Shown here in pieces: positions 52,129-63,993 of a stretch of DNA of 64,000 nucleotides. How positions within the stretch are numbered: the stretch's first letter is position 1; each line of letters starts with the position of its first letter. The notes below the pieces were generated by a model. That model had not been told where the DNA came from and made no database searches. It saw nothing but the letters and a program-made list of their open reading frames with translations. The stretch is taken from positions 21,302-85,301 of the forward strand of contig CAJNYU010000954.1 in NCBI GenBank assembly GCA_905331475.1, read 5' to 3'. This stretch comes from Rotaria socialis. Lineage: Eukaryota; Rotifera; Eurotatoria; Philodinida; Philodinidae. A program made the position numbers and the translations under genes.

Positions 52129-55100
52129 TCATTTTTGTCCTTTTCTCTGAGTAATCAAAACAATATTCGGTGATGACAATGATGTTGCTGCTGTTGCCTG
52201 TGTTCGAGGCCATATCGGATTCGCTATTTCCGGTAAAACACGTTCGATAGTAATTAACATATCGAATTCTTGATCTGAATTATATAAACGATGCAATGCT
52301 TGAATAGCCAATTCTTCTGTCTATTTACACGTTATAAATATACTGAACATATATGAACAATAAATTCTATGGCAAACCTGAATTTTTTCAAGTGACTTAT
52401 TACTGATTTGTCGAAGAGCTTCATGTGCTCGAGCTTCTTGATCTTGAATATGTTTAAATGACATTGGTGTAGCTGGTGGTGGTGATGAAGCAATAGTCAT
52501 ATTTGTATAGAGTGACGATGACGGTGATGATGGTGATATTGATAATGTTGACCATGGCTTAATATTTTCATGTTGAGGTGGTGATGGTTGTACAATAGGC
52601 AATGAACGAGTTGATGGGGTTGTTGGTCTAGAAATCATCACAACAGCAAATTTCATCAATATAAATAGATTTCTTATGAATATCGGACAGATAAAATATA
52701 TTCTAAAATGTTTTGAAAATTATCTAATTTTTTTTACATACACTGATTTTGTCATTGTTGTTTTTGGCACATTTATTTCTTTTTCTGCTGACAGTATCGC
52801 TTTCAGTGATACTGGTGAAAGAACATTCGTTGTTCTCCAAGGGTTTTTCAAGGAAGATTCATCCTTTGTATTTATTGATGATTTAGCTCTTTAGGAAACA
52901 AACAAAAGAGCTATTTAGTATTCTATAAAAGTTATAGTATCGACTTACGTTTGCTCTACTGATATAGGCGTTATTATTGATTTATTAGCATTTATTTCTT
53001 GGTCAGCTGCTCTTTTTATTGCAGCTAATTTATCCGCTATAGGAAGAGTTCAATAGATTGATTTTTCGAAACAGCTTTAATTTACCTTCTTTTTGAGAAT
53101 AAACAGCGCCAGGAATCATTGGTCGAATTAGACTTACTGCTGCAGCATTATTCGATGTACTTGGTGTTGGTACATTCTATTCAATAAGATTTAATTATAC
53201 AAAGGCCATTATAAGATTCCAATATTAACTTACTTTACTATTTTTTGATGTTTTTTTCGATGATACTGGAGTCCATTTTTCTTCTTCCGATGTTTTCCGA
53301 CGAACAGATGTTGTCACAATAGGAGAACTTTCAATGGATGTTGTTGGTGATGATTTATTAATATTTTCCGATTCAGATGTACGTAACCTTAAAGAAGAGT
53401 TTTACTGTAAAAATTGATTAATATTTGTTTGTAAGATAAATTTACTTGTTTAGTTGTTTTCTTTTCTGTTGAGATGGTTGTTTTTTTATTACAGTTGTTG
53501 CTTCATCAATATCATCGATGGATAAATTTTCTAATAGCTCAATATCAATCAAGAGATCATCTAATGATGGACAATCGTTATAGGGTGTTATCATTCGATA
53601 ATTCATACAATCAAGCTATAAATGAAGATTCTCATGTTTTGCTTTAAATAAAAATGAAATATTTATCTTACTAAATTTCGATACGATTTGGTTAAATCAC
53701 ATAATAATTGACTATCAAGATTATCGAGTAAATGTGCTTCAAGAAACGTAGCCATATTACGACAAATAAATTGTTGAACAAATACTTTCAATTGTTCAGC
53801 ATTGTATGTAAGAGAAAATTGAAGAAGTTCAACAGCATCACGAAATGTAACTATGAATTAATACAAAATAATTAGTTTATTTAGATTAAAACAATTATTC
53901 TTTTATATTAAAATTTTACCTAAATTTGCTATATGAAATTCACAAATTTGTTTGAGTCGTTCGATTAGCAATTGATCTGATAGAACCAGAATTTGACACA
54001 AATATTCAATATTAACTAAAAATATGAAATTTTTCTTTAATATTCTTGTCGATCGCCATTAGAAGGATTAAGTTTGTTACAGGTCCTAATTTTCTTGGAA
54101 AAACTATAGAAAAACCAATAGTCTAAATAAGTGTCATGCCGACCGGACTTATATTATAACTAATTGAATAAGTTTTTCAAGATAATGTCATGTTCCCTTG
54201 ATATTATCTCTTTAAGCAGAAAATCTGACACTTTCACAACGAATTAATTACTTTCATCGAGAACCCGCATATTTCTACTTAGAAATTAGTGTTTAAAAGC
54301 TGATTATCACGAAACTTGGTATTATATTGAAAAATTTGCTTGAATAATTATAATAAAAGAAGACTGCTAGATTCAAAATCCTCTTTACCATTCGCTAGTT
54401 ATCACTAGTACCAATCTAATAAGACTAGACTCCTTTGAAAAAAGGATTCATTACTAGATGAGCTGTACTTATCAGCTAAATGATATAGAATCGTCAGATA
54501 CTCTATTCAATTAATTAATATATAATCTATCTAGTTGAAATTTACATTGAATCGAAGAAATAGTAATGATGATATGTAAAAATCGGCTATTTTCAATCAT
54601 TTCATCTTAGTTTTATCCTGAATATTTATTCGTGTCCATTTGAATCTCAGTAAATAGTTAACGACTTACATTTATTCGAAATATTATCCGTATACAAGTA
54701 ATCGATAATAATTTCTAATAAATCAAATGGTATTGCCATTTTTAATTCGCAATTGTTTTGACTCTAAATATATGAAATAATTCGATCACTTGTTATTTGA
54801 TTAATATTATATTTATCATACTTCCATCCAATCAGCCAGAAACATACTACGAAAATAATCAAGACGACTTGTTAAAATACATTTATGACATGAAATCTTT
54901 TTTCCATCTTCAGCTATAATTGTAACATCATGTAATTCAGGTCTAGAATAAATACTTTTTTTTCTAGGAATCTTCTATTTCAATTAGAACAATATATTTA
55001 CAATGCTTCTCGTGTATAGCAATAACGTTGTTTAATTTGACCTATTGATTCGTCTACTGTATTAGGACCTCTCTGTCGACTTTGTTTTATTGTTTCAAGT

Positions 55101-58100
55101 CTAAATAAAAATTTTACAAAAAAAAAACTTCGAATAAGAAAATTTCAATGAAAATCAACCTTTTTCGAAGACTCTGCAATTGAAATAATTTAGCTAGTTC
55201 TATTAATTGTTCTAATCCATGATTCAATTCTATATCACTTTGTTGTTCCAGATCTAATTCATTCGTTGGTGATAGATTACCTTAAAAAGATATGTTACTT
55301 GAGATTTAAATAGACAATGAAAAGCAAACACATACGACCAGTTTTTTTCTTCTTTTTAGATTTTGATTCATGTTTTACATGATGATGATGTCCTGAATTC
55401 ATTGTAGCTTGTTGACGAACTCGTGCAAAATATCGATGATCATCAATATCATCATTTATGTTTTTCATGTGTGCTAGATAAATGTTATATTCGTGTTCAA
55501 TACGTGTTTTGATTTTGTGCATAAAATTCAACCATGGACATCGATCTGTGTAAATGTATTCAAGAGTCAATTGAAACATTTCAGGATCAATAAAACTATT
55601 GATATCATTAGTAATTGTTAATTTATCGATTTGTGCTGTAGCTAATAATTGTCGAAAATATGAACTACGCATACATAAAATATATTTATGAGCTGGAAAT
55701 GTTTGATTATTATTTATTTCAAGAATTATATCATGAATATGTTCAGCTTCGTTCAATAGATCACGTAAATTTTCGTGAAAACTAGATTCTGGTTGACGTG
55801 GATATGCATATAAACTAAAGAAAATTAGTCTAAAACACTGGATTTTAATCTAATATAGTTACTGAGTAGTTGGATGATACTGAAGAGCGACCAATGAGCG
55901 TCCTGTTCGATCAGTAGTTAATGCACGACATCGATGTAGTAATGGTATAGGTGATGGAGTTAAATATTGATAAGCACGTTCATCGTAAATTGAATTAGAC
56001 GAGGAATCTATGAATATAATTTATATTTAAATATTAAATGATTCTTCTAATATAATACGGACATCGTCAATGACTAAGACTTTCATCAATAACAATGGGA
56101 ATATATGCATCGAAACTCAATTAATATTGAATATCTTTTTTTATGATGATTATTGTTCTTCAGTAGTTTCTAATATTGACGAGTCATTATTTCAAAACGC
56201 ACATAGAATCAGATACAATCAAGTTAAAGATTCTAACACTATGTTATATGGTAATGATTCAAAATTTTATCAAAATTCAATTTTTTTTCTCAAGGCAAAA
56301 GCTCTGTATTCTGTTATTTGCTGTATATAAACTAACATAGATTTTTAATTTCGTTTCTATGAGTGTAAAAAATCTTATTTTTACACAAATTATGTTGTCA
56401 TTATCGTGCAAGCTCCATATGTCAGCTGATAGACCACATATCTATTTCGTACTTTATATTCTTTATTAATCAACCGATGAGACTTCTACTCAAGGGGGAA
56501 ACGGCAGACTTGAAGTAGAAAAGTACATCAAAGTACGTCAAAGTAGACTGTTTGAAGTAGTTCAAAGTAGGACCAAGTAGCTGAAGTAGCTTGAAGTAAT
56601 CTCAAGTACTTCAGGTAAATCTGAAATTGAAAAGTACTTCCAAGTAAACTACTCGAAGTAGCTGAAAGTAACTTGAAGTCCAAAAGTCTGCTGTTTCCCC
56701 CTTGCTTCTACTATTACTCGCAATAGATCTTTCTATTGCAAGAAAAGATAATTCAATAAAAATGATAATCACTTAAATGCAATCTCTTAACGGCAACATC
56801 GATTCCAAAATTTTTATACACAATTTTCTTCATTTCAAAGTCAATTACAAAAAAATAGAAATAATATTATTCATTGTCAGATAAAATCAAATAATGAATC
56901 TATATAAAAGTTGATAATTATTTCTACACTTGTTCTTACCATATTCAATTCTTTTGTTAACATTCAATAATTTGTCCAGACTCGCACTATAAGCTTGTCC
57001 AGTATTTGTTGAAAAAATAATAGCATTTGTACCAGCAACTATTTGTTCAACAGTCAGGCGTTGTTTTGTTGTCCATAAGCATAACTTTGCTCGATTATTA
57101 TTTGGTTCACGTTCATGATAGAGATATAACTAATGGAAGAAAAAATACACTACACGTGTCTTTATTGCATCAATATGTCTTTACATACTTTTTTTGATTG
57201 TACATAAAATAATTTTAAATCATCATCAATATTTTCTTCATCAAGTACACCATTCGATTCAAGTTTTCCACCTACTACAGCTATTTCTGTTACATTTAAT
57301 ACACTAAACGAAAGTTTGGAATATTAATACAGAAAAAAAGAATTTGTTATTGTTCTCTTACTGTTTAACAATTTTTCTATATTTATAATCATTTAAAACA
57401 TAGATATCTCCTTTATTTGTATAACATATAATAGTATAATCATTACAGACAAGTTTTTGAACATGTTCAGATTGACTATTAAATTTGGTAACAAGTAATG
57501 GGTGTTGAATATATAAATCATTTCCTTTCGGATGACCAAGATGTCCAGCATTGAGACCAAATGTAAATAATTGACTATCATCAACAATTAATGCTACATG
57601 AAAACGACCACAAGCTATATGAGTAACATTTCGATCTTTTATTTGACGAAATTGTATCTAGATAGTAAAAGTTTCATAGAAGTTTTATTCATAAATATAT
57701 TTTACTTTTGCTGGTACTAAAAGTTTAACCATACCAGGATGACCTAATTGATGATAATTATTTAGCCCACAACTCCATAAACATCCTCTGGCAGAGAAGT
57801 ATTATAAATTATTTAAAAAAAAATCGATTTCACTTTTCTTTACTTTTCAGTAAGAAAATATGAACAATCACGTGTAACAGCAATATCAATACAACGATCT
57901 TGTTCAGTTTCTTTTATTGTTTCCATAGCCATAATTAATTTAGGAATCTTAAGAAAAACAAATTTATTTATTCTCAGAATTGTAATCTACTAATATTTCC
58001 TACCAAAACAGGTTCTTCATTATCATGCCCAAGGCGACCACCAATACCAAAACCACATGAATAGACTGATCCAGTATTTGATAAAAATAATGTATGATAC

Positions 58101-59015
58101 TTATCCATTTTAACCTATAGACATTTTTGTGTTTTATTATCTTTTTTGTTGCTACATTTTTTGATAAAAACCTTTTTTATACATATTGAATCACGACGAA
58201 ATATATCGATTAATTCAGGAACTTTTTTAGCTGTTGGCTAATGAAGAAAATTAAAAAATAGCATAAAAAACCGTTGAAGAAGACATTTTTCGTACTTGAC
58301 TATGTCCTAAACTTCCATTTGTATTTTCACCCATTGTGTAAACTTCATAAGTTTCTTTAAAAAAAAAAAGAAATATTTATTTGAATAATAATCCACAAAT
58401 AGAAAAATTTACCAATATCTAATATTTCAGATGATGCTTCTATATATGTATCACGAATAACATGATCAATATATGTCATGTAATCATAATCCAATAGACT
58501 TGTATTTGCACCGGCCTTAGAAATAAAAAAAAAGAACTCTTTTAATTAATTTTATTCGAAAAGATTATTATACTTTAATAAGGTTGATAGTATTATCGAT
58601 TCTCCCATAGAATACACTATAATGTAATGCCTAAAACAAAGATTAATAAGAAAATTGATTTGACTAGACTGAAAATTGATTATACAGTATAGCCTGATTC
58701 TAAATTTTTTATATTGATATCAACTTTTTTTTGTTTTAATAGCCAATCAATTATGGACCATTTATCCGATAAAGCCGAGCATACTTGTATTAATGTTCGA
58801 CCATATTTATCATGACCTAATCAAATAAAGAAACTCTAGAAAAACAACAAGAATATTAAATTTAAATAACCTTTTGCGCAGTTTCCACATCGACATAAAT
58901 AATTGAGTATGATTGGAATCGATATCGATTGTGAAGCAACACAGATTAAATCGAGATAATGTGTTGTTGAACGGCATTTTGATGTACAATCAATTTCAAA
59001 AGAAACAACGGGCAT
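52129..59015 (-). CDS. IBTK: Inhibitor of Bruton tyrosine kinase homologue (ankyrin-RCC1-BTB)
   Basis: In mammals IBTK inhibits BTK and is a substrate adaptor of a Cullin-3 ubiquitin ligase. Twenty-seven exons total 3885 nt, 1294 aa (human 1353). Start ATG 59015 gives MPVVSFEIDCTSKCRSTTHY, matching the human DCTSKCRS start. Ankyrin repeats (KYGRTLIQVCSA; ESGYTALHYSVFYGRID); RCC1 repeats (VYTMGENTNGSLGH, VYSCGFGIGGRLGH, LWSCGLNNYHQLGH); first BTB (FPAHKYILCMRSSYFRQL, exon 55336-55814); second BTB (CHKCILTSRLDYFRSMF, exons 54822-54942 and 54670-54763); and the C-terminal LEKIQTEELAIQ helix followed by ITIERV. Exons in order: 58871-59015, 58686-58816, 58574-58630, 58413-58515, 58296-58354, 58172-58237, 58004-58114, 57844-57947, 57706-57787, 57362-57657, 57189-57303, 56940-57129, 55863-56007, 55336-55814, 55160-55280, 55002-55100, 54822-54942, 54670-54763, 53920-54015, 53672-53850, 53446-53615, 53234-53387, 53086-53176, 52949-53036, 52742-52888, 52378-52627, 52129-52320. 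Confidence 0.95.
56491..56704. mobile_element. hAT-type miniature transposon with perfect 8-bp TSD, in IBTK intron
   Basis: 214 bp bounded by inverted repeats CAAGGGGGAAACGGCAGAC (left) and CAAGGGGGAAACAGCAGAC (right end read on the other strand), 20 of 21 positions matching. Flanked on both sides by CTTCTACT (56483-56490 and 56705-56712), a perfect 8-bp duplication. The interior has 14 AAGTA pentamers in varied contexts and no coding capacity. Lies in intron 56008-56939 of IBTK. TIR and duplication length fit hAT. Confidence 0.9.
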
Positions 59016-59896
59016 AACTTAAATGTAGATTTAACAGGTAAGAAATAAATAGATAATTACAAATAACATACTATTCAAAAAGACATTTCGTGAAACCGAA
59101 AATGAAAAGTAATGATGTCAGAATAGCAGTTAATTTCGTAAACTCGAATTTGCTCGTTCAACAGTATTTCAGAGACGAAAAAGCGACGGCATCGTCATCA
59201 ACAGGTGATGATCGATAGGGGCGCTACAATCATCAGTATTTGAATAATACTCAAATGAGATTTTTATTAAGTAAAAAATTGATTGCTAATAATGCATTGA
59301 AGATTTAATTTTATTCATTTAATTAATTATCTTAAACTTTGTCTCTATTTTCGATTGTTCGATTTTGACAACAAATGAGAATCAACACTTGTGTGAAGTC
59401 TTTCTATAATGTCTCAAGAAAAAGCAAAATGTACCGAACATCTGCTACTTTTGATTTACACTGTACTGTTCACTTACTCAAAAACGAAAACTGCACAATG
59501 TATACGTTACTAAAAATATCTACACTTTCACTTCTAAACCTTAAAAGTTGCACTTAGTGTTAAATTAAAGATTATATTTAAACCAGGACTGTCGTATCCT
59601 AATTTTTAAATAGAGTTTATGAAAGTTGGAATGACATACCGTTACGATATAATTATTTTTATACTGTAGCATGTCGTTGGGATGCATAACTTTCACCGTG
59701 CAACAGAAAGGTTAGCTGAGAAAACTGCTTTTATCGAACACATCATCATATTCCATTTTTTCTCGCGAATTTATTGTTGCGTTTTTCCCCAAAAATTACT
59801 CTTACAAACACATTATAATTTCAAAAATACAAAATTTTCAATTAACAAATGCTAAGTACCAAATTAACCAGAACTAAGATTAAGTTTTATCATAAA
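59016..59896. other. Region upstream of IBTK
   Basis: About 880 bp that should include the IBTK promoter. AT-rich, with a 60-codon plus-strand frame (59375-59557) that shows no recognisable family. Nothing else identified. Confidence 0.4.
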
Positions 59897-60243
59897 CAGT
59901 AAAACCTCCCTATGTTCATACCTAACTAATGTGAACACCTATAACCTCTCAAAAGTGAACACTTGCCCAAGTTTGTACTTTTTTTGTTGAATTAAAGTAA
60001 AATATGCACATGCACACTGATTTAATTAAAATGAAAAATTAATTGCAATGATAATAATTATAATTGATAGAAAATAAGCTGAACGAGATACGAAAAAAAT
60101 CAGGCGTAAATAGAATGTAGTATAGTCCGAGTAAAATAAAGAAAATACGAATGAGAAACATAGTCAAGAAAAGAACAAAATGAAGTTGACATAAAAGTAT
60201 TGAAGAGAAATGAATCGATCATATGTTGATTGCTATACCAATG

Positions 60244-60357
60244 AAGCGACACTAATTTACTCTCGAACAAAAAATCTCATTGTTCGAAGATAACAATAAT
60301 GGTACTAATCTTACAGTACGAAAATTAGGAGAAAAGTATGTATTACCGAAACCATAG
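60244..60357 (+). pseudogene. Tigger/pogo transposase fragment, N-terminal HTH
   Basis: Reads KRH-stop-FTLEQKISLFEDN, then GTNLTVRKLGEKY, ending in a stop at 60355-60357. LTVRKLGEKY matches the psq/CENP-B-type DNA-binding start of pogo-like transposases. The internal stop shows it is dead. Confidence 0.6.
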
Positions 60358-60540
60358 AAGAAGATAGCTCAATTGAAGTACCTCCCTCGTTGCCTGAAGC
60401 TCTTCATATTCTGTAGCGATTATATGAATTCGTACCGAGACAATAACATGAACTTCGTCCAGTTACAAGCAAACTCAAGAAAAAGATGAGTGATCTCTAA
60501 CGTGATTCTAAAGTGTCTAAATGAAGTTGTATAAGAAAAT
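60358..60540 (+). pseudogene. Tigger/pogo transposase fragment, C-terminal tail
   Basis: In the frame following the N-terminal piece: EEDSSIEVPPSLPEALHIL-stop-RLYEFVPR, then several further stops. SLPEALxxL followed by a basic helix resembles the acidic C-terminal tail of Tigger transposases. The catalytic domain that should lie between is absent. Confidence 0.5.
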
Positions 60541-60660
60541 TTTTTAACACTTTTTGATCAAATTTTAGGAGTTTCTAATAATTTATTTAGCAACAGTAAT
60601 TCGATGGTTTATGTTCAAAAACCAGTTTTCTATAATTTATGTTCAATAACTAGTTTTTAA

Positions 60661-62149
60661 TCAATTATTTGAAAAAATGTGGTTTTTATGAATCACAATA
60701 AAAAAAACTTATTCCTCAAGCCTTTCGAGTATAGAACATTGTCGACCGGCTTGTCCACGTAACGCGCTACTTCGCTGATCTAGTTTTTTGAAAAAAGTTT
60801 TTTTCGATATGGACAGATCTAAGCGTGTTTTCTGGTACAGTTTTTTTACGCTGATTATGAATTTGAGCTTTCTTTCTTAAAAAATCAAGTTTTGGCATCG
60901 AAAACCACGCTTTAAAGTTTTCAAAAATCGTATTTTCAATTTTCTAACCAAAAAATTTAGAACAAAAATGCAGGCTACTATACCATTCGATGCACAATTT
61001 AATTCTCTACAAAATGGCTTGTTTATTTTTTACCCTCATTCCTCAGGACAACTTCTAAGCTATCGTACAGTTTCTAACTTGCTGTACAATTATTGAGCTC
61101 CTATTTCAATGCAGCAACTTGATTCTTTTACAGAACAATACATGTACGGCAGTGATCAATATATATAAACATTAAATATTTTTAAGCATGTTAAGTGCTT
61201 CAAATTTGGTCGGCAAAGAAACGCGTCACAGCGTTACGCTTGTTTTTTGCATTTTTTATCTGAGCGAAAATAGTTTAGAAAAAGTATTTTATTTTTTACT
61301 GCTTGAAAGCCCATTCAATTCTCTAGAAAACTGATACCATAAGCATTTAATTTGAAGAAATAATTTGTCAAAAAATTAGAGCTTTATAAGCAGCCCAAGA
61401 GAAAAAGGGCCCTTTTTTGTCACAGTGTTACACGATGATAAAACCTTTCTACAAACGCGAGAGTTCAGTCAAACTAGGTCATTTTTGCAACATGAATAGA
61501 TTATGATGAGCTGCGTCGAATGGTGTTTGAACGACCTGGTTAGCTCTTATGGATTTCAAGATACTTGCAAAACAATTTGCCAACATGTCACAGTGCTATG
61601 TTTGAACAAGTCACAACATATCTTATAAATGACACGATGTACTTGACAGGCTGGTTAATTTTGAACAAGTTTAAAAAATCTTTACACTTTATCCTGTCGT
61701 TTAGTCTAATTTTTAATTCAGAAGCCACAGTTTCATTTGACGCTGAATTTCAACTAGTCCTTTAATCTAAATAACTTTGTAAAAATGACAGAGATACTGG
61801 ATGGAAAAATATAATTCATTTTCATTTTCATTAAAAGATTAGTTTATCGTAGCACATACTCAAAAACATAGATAGGGGACAACCTGTGTACCTTATTTGT
61901 ACTAGACAGCCAGATCGAATACATATGGTAGCCCTAATTTAAATGAGGGTAAACTGTGGCTATGTTGATAACAATGTCACTGACTAAGAGCATTGTATAT
62001 TGACTCAATGTTGTGAGAGCAAATGGGCACAATATGACTAAACACTCATGATATGCCTAGTTCAAATTCGAATATAAATTGACATCTGAATAACTATTCA
62101 CAATTCGAAAATAAATGAAAAAAAACGCGACCATTTATTATTCAGGATA
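60661..62149. other. Gene-free, probably repeat-derived region
   Basis: About 1.5 kb with no recognisable gene. The box CAGTTTTTTTACGCTGATT (near 60839) closely matches CAGTTTTTTAACGCTGATT near 29470, suggesting a shared dispersed repeat. CGTCACAGCGTTACGC (61224-61239) and GTCACAGTGTTACACG (61420-61435) are similar to each other. Element types not recognised. Confidence 0.45.
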
Positions 62150-62156
62150 TAGAAAT

Positions 62157-62198
62157 AGATTTAGATTTAGATTTAGATTTAGATTTAGATTTAGATTT
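62157..62198 (+). repeat. (AGATTT)7 hexamer repeat
   Basis: Seven perfect AGATTT units inside the left terminal repeat of the surrounding element, apparently expanded from the two units found in the right arm. Confidence 0.9.
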
Positions 62199-62401
62199 TA
62201 TAAATTATGAATTTATAAATTGGCGTCACTCCCATTTATAAGTTAGGAATAGATTTAAATTTCCTTCTTTTAGGGTTTGGTGGGACGGTATCGGCGTGGA
62301 TGCGAGGAAAGGCGGACATACACCCGTCTACACATGAGTTACCTAATTCGAATTCGATTATAAATGGAGAATGAAGTAATCGTTACCGCTTCGACTATAA
62401 G

Positions 62402-62768
62402 TAGAGGTGACAGCCGTGCGGCTGAGCTGCCGCAGCAGCCGATTTTTCTATAGTATCAGCCGCCGCCGCCACCAAATTGCTGGTAATTTTAAGAATTTTT
62501 GGAGAGCCGCCGCTGCGAAAAAACAAGTTTAGCCGTTGCGCCGTTGTAAGAGATAAAAAATTTTCATCAGCGAATTTTTAACTCACCCTCCGCCGTCACA
62601 TAAGGACTTGCAAATATCAACCGGGGCCTCCGATGTGGAAAAAATTTAAGACTTTGTAGCAGCCGCCGCTGAAGACATTACTCATTTGAATAACGAGCCG
62701 TTGGAAATGTTTACAAATTGAAAATTGTTGCCCGCCGCCGCCGTTCAACCCTTCGGTTGACACCTCTA
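62402..62768. mobile_element. GCC-rich element nested in the 62150-62874 element
   Basis: Ends TAGAGGTGACAGCCG (left) and TAGAGGTGTCAACCG (right, other strand), 13 of 15 matching. The interior has many GCC/CCG triplets (around 62459-62472, 62507-62515, 62661-62671 and 62731-62745), starkly unlike the AT-rich surroundings. TAGAGGTG ends occur in some hAT elements, but the flanking 8-mers match at only 5 of 8 positions, so the class is uncertain. Confidence 0.55.
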
Positions 62769-62986
62769 AATATACAAGTACAAAAAAAAACACCCACGTT
62801 AATTGCATCAAAAAAGCGAAAGAAAAACTTTTATTTATAAATTTATAATTTATAAAAATCTAAATCTATTTCTAACAGTGGCGGGAAAACATGGAAGCGG
62901 TCTTTTTTGCATTTATATTCGAAGTCGAATTAGGCACCTACTCTAAACACTCTGACCTGATGACAGATAATACTCATCTGTTTACT

Positions 62987-63009
62987 TTATTTTCTCTCTC
63001 TCTCTCTAG
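62987..63009 (+). repeat. (CT)n microsatellite
   Basis: A TTTTCTCTCTCTCTCTCTCT-type run directly before TAGTTAACTT. Not associated with a gene. Confidence 0.8.
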
Positions 63010-63414
63010 TTAACTTTTCATCGCGTCTCCATGTTTCTACGCTCGTACATGAGTTTGTGTTCTGTATTAAATGAACACAACTGGGGTGATGGAGTGGTGT
63101 CGTGAATATCTAAACTGAGGATGGTAGTAATGTTTCTCCCGAGGATGATCATTTCTGATCTTCTGAATTGGTATCTTCAAAGACCTGAAACGGTTATAAA
63201 ATTGTATAATAAGGCATCCATTCTCATCTTATTTTACCGTAACTCGCCATCCAGTTTGACGGATAGTTTTTTCGCTGGAAAAAGCTATCGTTTTTAACAA
63301 TGTCAGTACTGTTTTGCTGAACCGAGGTCTTCCAGCTTGTTTAATAACATCTTAAATAAAAATAAACGCGCATGCTAACGAAATAACCATCCATCCATCT
63401 TAACATTTCGTTAC

Positions 63415-63730
63415 AGTACCCAGGTTGAACATTCCGGTCGCCTGGTCCCGTAGGATACTTCAGGAAATATGCGGGAAAGTTACCATATCCTGCAGGAAAA
63501 CACGGGAAATCGCTGGAACATGGAAGCAGTATTCCGGGCAAAAATACGGCCGAACTTTTCCGGGGGATTTCTGCCAAGTTCCGGTGCTTTCCAGCAGGAG
63601 TTGATGGGAATTCACCGGAAAAATCCTAAAATTTTCCAACCGGAAGACTGCTTCCACAAAATCAACGAGACTACCCGGAACCGGTCGTTTCCAGGTCAGA
63701 CTGTTCGGCCTGAGAAGGTAACACAATAAA
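63415..63730. repeat. CCGGAA-rich inverted-repeat block
   Basis: About 310 bp of GC-rich sequence with many TTCCGG/CCGGAA words. GGAAGCAGTATTCCGG (63525-63540) is mirrored by CCGGAAGACTGCTTCC (63640-63655) on the other strand. Open frames of 78-88 codons exist on both strands, as expected from composition, and none has a recognisable domain. Confidence 0.55.
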
Positions 63731-63831
63731 ACGAAAAATGATTTTCTTTATCAATGTGAGGCTGAAAAAATTCAGAGATCTCCCAGTCCTGGTAAAAATA
63801 CTTCAAGCAAAACCGCTTCATACCGCGGTTT

Positions 63832-63993
63832 TCATATCACACCACGGTATTCGCATTAAATACCGCGGTTGATTTTGGGAAACCGCGTCTTCTAGCGGTT
63901 TTCTGTACTTGCGGTCACAGAAAGCCGCGGTGTTTGCATTATCAACCGTGGTCTGAGAAACCTGAGATAATCACTAATAGTGTAAACCGCGGT
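63832..63993. repeat. ACCGCGGT palindrome cluster at the window edge
   Basis: Three perfect ACCGCGGT palindromes (63832-63839, 63862-63869, 63986-63993) plus variants ACCACGGT (63841-63848), GCCGCGGT (63924-63931) and ACCGTGGT (63945-63952). A longer unit CGGTATTCGCATTA / CGGTGTTTGCATTA recurs 83 nt apart (63845 and 63928). The cluster may continue beyond the window. Confidence 0.7.

Larger units (their letters stand above)
59897..60660 (+). mobile_element. Internally deleted Tigger/pogo-like transposon relic
   Basis: Starts with a TIR-like CAGTAAAACCTCCCTATG. It carries two transposase fragments of the pogo/Tigger type: an N-terminal helix-turn-helix piece and a C-terminal tail piece, with the DDE catalytic core absent. 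Near 60605-60660 two TTATGTTCA boxes resemble the inner part of a right end, but the terminal GGTTTTACTG is missing. Boundaries, especially on the right, are approximate. Confidence 0.6.
62150..62874. mobile_element. Inverted-repeat element with AGATTT expansion
   Basis: 725 bp bounded by about 40-bp inverted repeats: TAGAAAT, then AGATTT units, then TATAAATTATGAATTTATAA on the left; the right end read on the other strand is TAGAAAT, two AGATTT units, then TTATAAATTATAAATTTATA. The left arm has seven AGATTT units against two on the right. No coding capacity and no clear target duplication. Confidence 0.65.

Noticed and set aside
56070-56330. 86-codon plus-strand frame
   Set aside because: Lies within an IBTK intron and has no recognisable feature.
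62394-62776. 8-bp target duplication around the GCC-rich element
   Set aside because: ACTATAAG and AATATACA match at only 5 of 8 positions, too weak to claim.
63341-63729. Three overlapping 78-88-codon frames on both strands
   Set aside because: They overlap each other in a GC-rich inverted-repeat block where stop codons are rare by composition.
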